This document shows positions 60,894-64,000 of a stretch of DNA of 64,000 nucleotides, piece by piece. The notes beneath the pieces are model-generated. The model worked only from the letters and a program-made list of their open reading frames with translations, ran no database searches and was not told the DNA's origin. The position numbers and the translations under genes are program-made. The first letter of the stretch is position 1, and every line of letters starts with the position of its first letter. The stretch covers positions 186,001-250,000 of the forward strand of contig NZ_JALDNB010000002.1 in assembly GCF_022699665.1 (NCBI RefSeq). Direction: 5' to 3'. The stretch is from Chryseobacterium aahli (GTDB lineage Bacteria; Bacteroidota; Bacteroidia; Flavobacteriales; Weeksellaceae).

Positions 60894-60963
60894 AGTTAGA
60901 TGTTGGAATCTAAAATTTAGTTTAATATATAAACTGTGTTTTAAAATCTAATTTCTAACTTCT
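60894..60963. repeat. Imperfect inverted repeat of the GAAGTTAGA type
   Basis: Bases 60894-60963 fold into a long imperfect hairpin whose arms resemble the inverted repeats bounding the four-helix-bundle gene at 250-689. Here no gene lies between the arms. It sits between convergent genes and could also act as a transcription terminator. Confidence 0.6.
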
Positions 60964-61687
60964 ATTTTGAATACAATTGGCCTAAAATAATTCCTGCTGC
61001 CATAGAAACGTTCAGACTTTCTGTAGACTGAGATTTTCCAAATCTTGGAATTGATATTTTTTTGTGAAGTAATTTTTCGGTTTCTTCACGCATTCCCTTT
61101 CCTTCGTTTCCTAAAATTAAATTTATTTTCTCTGGTTTTTCAAAAGTGTAGATGTTTTCTCCATCCATATCTGTCCCTATGTTTGTATTTTTAGTTTCAG
61201 ATAAATAATCAACTAAATTACAATAAACGATATTCACTCTTGTAAAAGATCCCATACTTGCCTGAATAACCTTTGGATTGTAGAAATCTACGGTATCTTC
61301 ACTGCAGATAATCTGCTCGATTCCGAACCAATCTGCAAGACGAATAATTGTTCCTGAATTTCCGGGATCCTGAATTCCGTCTAACACCAACTGAATATTT
61401 TGATCATTTAATTTAGACTCTTCATTCAACTCACAAACTGCCACAGAATCTTTAGGATTTTGTAGGAAACTAATCTTTTTCAATTCATTTTCAGTGATTT
61501 GATGTATAATGGTATCCTTAAAATTTAAATTTTGAGGATTTGTAGAAAATATTTCTTTAATTTTAAAGTTAGAATTGGGAAGTTCGGAAATGATTTTATT
61601 CCCTTCAACCAAAAACAAATTGTATTTTTGCCTGAACTTCTTTTTATCTAAAGACTGTAAAACTTTTATTGTATGAGCTGTAAGCAT
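60962..61687 (-). CDS. TrmH-family (SpoU) RNA 2'-O-methyltransferase
   Basis: This 241-residue protein has an N-terminal substrate-binding domain (about 1-85, with FLVEGNKIISELPNS) and a SPOUT methyltransferase domain. Motifs are QLVLDGIQDPGNSGTIIRLADWFG (motif 1), INLILGNEGKGM (motif 2, about 185-196) and IPRFGKSQSTESLNVSMAAGIIL (motif 3). It methylates a ribose in rRNA or tRNA; the target is not decidable. I use the ATG at 61687, which begins MLTAHTIKVLQSLD; the ATG at 61705 is less likely. Its start overlaps the start of the divergent TamL-like gene. Confidence 0.93.
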   Translation of the reverse strand: MLTAHTIKVLQSLDKKKFRQKYNLFLVEGNKIISELPNSNFKIKEIFSTNPQNLNFKDTIIHQITENELKKISFLQNPKDSVAVCELNEESKLNDQNIQLVLDGIQDPGNSGTIIRLADWFGIEQIICSEDTVDFYNPKVIQASMGSFTRVNIVYCNLVDYLSETKNTNIGTDMDGENIYTFEKPEKINLILGNEGKGMREETEKLLHKKISIPRFGKSQSTESLNVSMAAGIILGQLYSK

Positions 61688-64000
61688 TTTAAGAATTCTC
61701 CTCAAAAATATTATAAAATTCTATCATTTGCAACTGTTGTTGGTGTCCTTTATGCTTGTAGTACCACAAAAAAAGTACCTGAAGGTGAATTTCTATTGAC
61801 AAAAAACAACTTTCAATTTGAAGATAAGAAAGAATTTTTTGATGAAGAACTGAAGAATTACGTTCAGCAAAAACCTAATAAGAAAGAATTGCTTTTCATG
61901 CCACTTGGGCTTTTGTTGCACAATGCTGCAAATCCTAAGTATGATACATTATTCAGTGAATATTTGACCTACCCTAGTGAAATGAGAGATCAAAAGCTAA
62001 GGGATTCACTATTCGTGAAATACAATATGCCTGAAAGCGTTGGGAAAAGTTTATTGTGGGACAGGATTTTACACAATTTCGGAACACCACCGGTAATTCT
62101 TGATCAGACAAGAACAGACAAAAGCGCAGAGTCTATTAAAAAAAGAATGACCTACCGTGGTTATTGGGATTCTGAGGTTAAATTTAAACACGAATTAGAT
62201 TCAACTTCCAAAAAAGCAGCGGTAACATATTTTTTAACGCATAACAGCCCAACTAATATTAAAGAATATTACTATAATATTCCTGATGCCGGCGTTAAAA
62301 GTCTTTATCAGCAAAACATGAACGAAACACTTATCAAGTCAAAAAAAGTACTTGATCAGACAGTTCTTGAAAAAGAGGTTGCAAGAATTAATGATATCAT
62401 GCGAAGAAGCGGTTATTATAAATTTAATAATGGCAATGACGAAGTCTATTTTGTAGCTGACTCATTAAAAGACAGAAAAAATGTACCATTAACGCTTGAA
62501 ATTCATAAAGATTCTGCAGATTCGCCATATAAACGTGCTACATTTGGAAATATAGATGTTGCCATCATTGATGAGCCAAGTGATTTTGGCAGAAAAACGG
62601 TGAAAGACAGTCTGCGAAGAATCAGATTTCATAAAATGAATGATAATTACAAAACCAATTCTATCTGGAGAGCAATTATTGTTGATAATAAATCAGTTTA
62701 TAATCAAAATCAACTTGATTTAACGAAAAGAAATCTTCTTGCAATGAATAATTTTAGCATTCTGAAAGCTAAAGATTCTTTAAGACAAGGTGGCGCTATA
62801 AAGCCAAATGACAGCATCATTGATGTTTTGTATTTGCTAAAACCACTTCCAAAATATGAACTTAAATTAGGTACAGATTTAAATTATTCTCAATTTTTGA
62901 ATTGGGGATTATCTCCTTCAGTCGATCTTACTACTAGAAATGTGTTCCGAGGTGCAGAAAACCTTTCTACAAGCCTATCTGGTACTTTCGGACGTGTTGT
63001 GAACCCACGGGATTTAGATAACAGGATTTGGGCTTATGAACTATCAGCTCAGGCCTCTCTAAGTTTTCCTCGTTTGTTACTGCCTTTTAATTACTATAAA
63101 TTGATTCCTAAAAGATATACACCAACATCATCAATTGTTTTGGGAGCATCGGTGCAGAATAATATAGGATTAGGCAGGGTTAACTTTAATACAGGTTTAA
63201 ATTATTTTGCTAACGTTAATGATCAGTCATCACACAGATTGACTTTATTTAATACACTTTTCAGTTTAACAAAAAATAAAGATAGTTACTACGATTTCTT
63301 CGTAAATGATGATGCAGTAAGAAGGACTGTTTTTGATGATTACTTTGCATTTAATCCTCAACTAAAACAACAATTTGACGCAGGTGTATTAACGAGAGAC
63401 CAGGTTTCGGAACAAATCATTACAGATGACAATTACATAGCAACATTAGATCAAAAAAAGGCTGATGATGTGGTGGCATTCTTAGGAACGCTTGTCAATA
63501 AAGACAGACAGACACAGGACGTAATTATCTCATCATTTATTTATAATTTTATCTATAACGAAATCGGAAAAAAAGATTATCCAAACGCATTCTATTTTAA
63601 TGGGAAAATGGAAGTTGCAGGTAATATTCCGAGTATATTCAATCAAAAAAGAAAAGATGATGGTGGCGTTTTGAGAAGTCCGGAACGTACAATTTTCGGA
63701 ATTCCTTATGCACAGTTTGTGAAATTTGATTTTGATGTAAGAAAATATTTTAAATTTAACGGAAACCAAACTTTGGTTCTTCGCCAATTTATCGGATTAG
63801 GAATTCCATATGGAAACTCTTCTTCAATGCCTTTTGTACGATCTTATTTTAATGGTGGTGCTAATGATATTCGTGCTTGGGTAGCTTTTGGAGGTTTAGG
63901 TCCCGGAGGTTCTCAGGTTGACGAAAGAGTGAGAACTTATTTAATGGGTAATGTGAAATTGACAACCAATTTAGAATATAGAATTCCGCTTAATGACATG
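61673..64000 (+). CDS. tamL: TamL-like BamA/TamA-family outer-membrane lipoprotein, cut by the window edge
   Basis: An open frame of 776 codons starts at ATG 61673 and runs off the right edge. It has a lipoprotein signal (ATVVGVLYACSTTKK, lipobox LYAC). POTRA-like domains follow at roughly 40-380 (for example TYRGYWDSEVKFKHELDS), then a beta-barrel with the conserved TFGRVVNPRD and LTTNLEYRIPLND strands of the Omp85 superfamily. The lipid anchor plus Omp85 barrel is the TamL layout of Bacteroidetes, where it replaces TamA and works with TamB. Neither TamB nor the C-terminal strands are visible. A -7-like TATTTTTG lies at 61623-61630, inside the divergent gene. Confidence 0.88.
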   Translation, partial: MSCKHFKNSPQKYYKILSFATVVGVLYACSTTKKVPEGEFLLTKNNFQFEDKKEFFDEELKNYVQQKPNKKELLFMPLGLLLHNAANPKYDTLFSEYLTYPSEMRDQKLRDSLFVKYNMPESVGKSLLWDRILHNFGTPPVILDQTRTDKSAESIKKRMTYRGYWDSEVKFKHELDSTSKKAAVTYFLTHNSPTNIKEYYYNIPDAGVKSLYQQNMNETLIKSKKVLDQTVLEKEVARINDIMRRSGYYKFNNGNDEVYFVADSLKDRKNVPLTLEIHKDSADSPYKRATFGNIDVAIIDEPSDFGRKTVKDSLRRIRFHKMNDNYKTNSIWRAIIVDNKSVYNQNQLDLTKRNLLAMNNFSILKAKDSLRQGGAIKPNDSIIDVLYLLKPLPKYELKLGTDLNYSQFLNWGLSPSVDLTTRNVFRGAENLSTSLSGTFGRVVNPRDLDNRIWAYELSAQASLSFPRLLLPFNYYKLIPKRYTPTSSIVLGASVQNNIGLGRVNFNTGLNYFANVNDQSSHRLTLFNTLFSLTKNKDSYYDFFVNDDAVRRTVFDDYFAFNPQLKQQFDAGVLTRDQVSEQIITDDNYIATLDQKKADDVVAFLGTLVNKDRQTQDVIISSFIYNFIYNEIGKKDYPNAFYFNGKMEVAGNIPSIFNQKRKDDGGVLRSPERTIFGIPYAQFVKFDFDVRKYFKFNGNQTLVLRQFIGLGIPYGNSSSMPFVRSYFNGGANDIRAWVAFGGLGPGGSQVDERVRTYLMGNVKLTTNLEYRIPLNDM

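Noticed and set aside
63533..63787. Minus-strand 84-residue open frame near the right edge
   Set aside because: It lies within the continuous TamL-like reading frame and shows no protein-like features.

Overview
This is a chromosomal window from a low-GC Bacteroidetes bacterium of the Flavobacteriia, most likely Chryseobacterium or a close relative (Weeksellaceae). Three things point there: many genes sit just downstream of the Bacteroidetes -7 promoter element TAnnTTTG and mostly lack strong Shine-Dalgarno sites; type IX secretion (T9SS) cargo, PorQ and a TamL-type protein are present; and gene pairs such as L-lysine 6-transaminase with an aldehyde dehydrogenase are typical. The genus is inferred from recalled families, not from a database search. 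I see no prophage, transposase, integrase, CRISPR array or recognisable defence system. The window is mostly core chromosome with several interspersed non-coding repeats.

Layout. 1-1417: purine genes (5' end of purF, purC) with a four-helix-bundle (23S intervening-sequence type) gene between them, bounded by inverted repeats. 1487-2875: a DUF3307 membrane protein and a SatD-family protein behind three evenly spaced palindromes. 2899-12131: a secreted endonuclease, acyl-CoA dehydrogenase, a large secreted metallopeptidase, lipoproteins, a MazG-like pyrophosphohydrolase, a thioredoxin-like protein and a DUF4230 protein. 12516-16146: thrS, infC (apparently starting at ATA), rpmI, rplT. 16186-18684: two tandem secreted M28 aminopeptidases. 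18719-25936: the complete histidine operon (hisG-D-C-B-H-A-F-IE on the minus strand), preceded by a promoter, a His-rich leader peptide and an attenuator hairpin.

25942-32165: three glycosyltransferases, dapD, a C40 peptidase, an orphan protein with upstream 11-bp tandem repeats, a small lipoprotein and tRNA-Ala(GGC). 32323-39815: a MarR/acetyltransferase pair and a MarR-like-regulated RND efflux operon, each with a palindrome in its promoter. 39887-43803: an acetyltransferase, a DUF2007 protein and the lysine-to-aminoadipate pair. 43938-49109: a small membrane protein, a ribbon-helix-helix protein with an SPFH protein, a nested palindromic element and a fused cytochrome c maturation protein. 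49347-56215: ftsK, a LolA-like protein, an LptF/LptG permease and three small exported proteins of unknown role. 56278-60885: frr and pyrH, porQ and cmk, and a YtxH / holin-like / unknown trio. 60962-64000: a TrmH-type RNA methyltransferase, overlapping head-to-head with the start of a TamL-like gene that runs off the window.

Common threads. PorQ belongs to the T9SS that should export the four cargo proteins encoded here (endonuclease, metallopeptidase, two M28 peptidases). LolA-like, LptF/G and TamL-like proteins serve envelope biogenesis. The clearest regulatory structures are the his attenuator, the SatD operator array and the two MarR-type operators. Genes cut by the window edges are purF (left) and the TamL-like gene (right).
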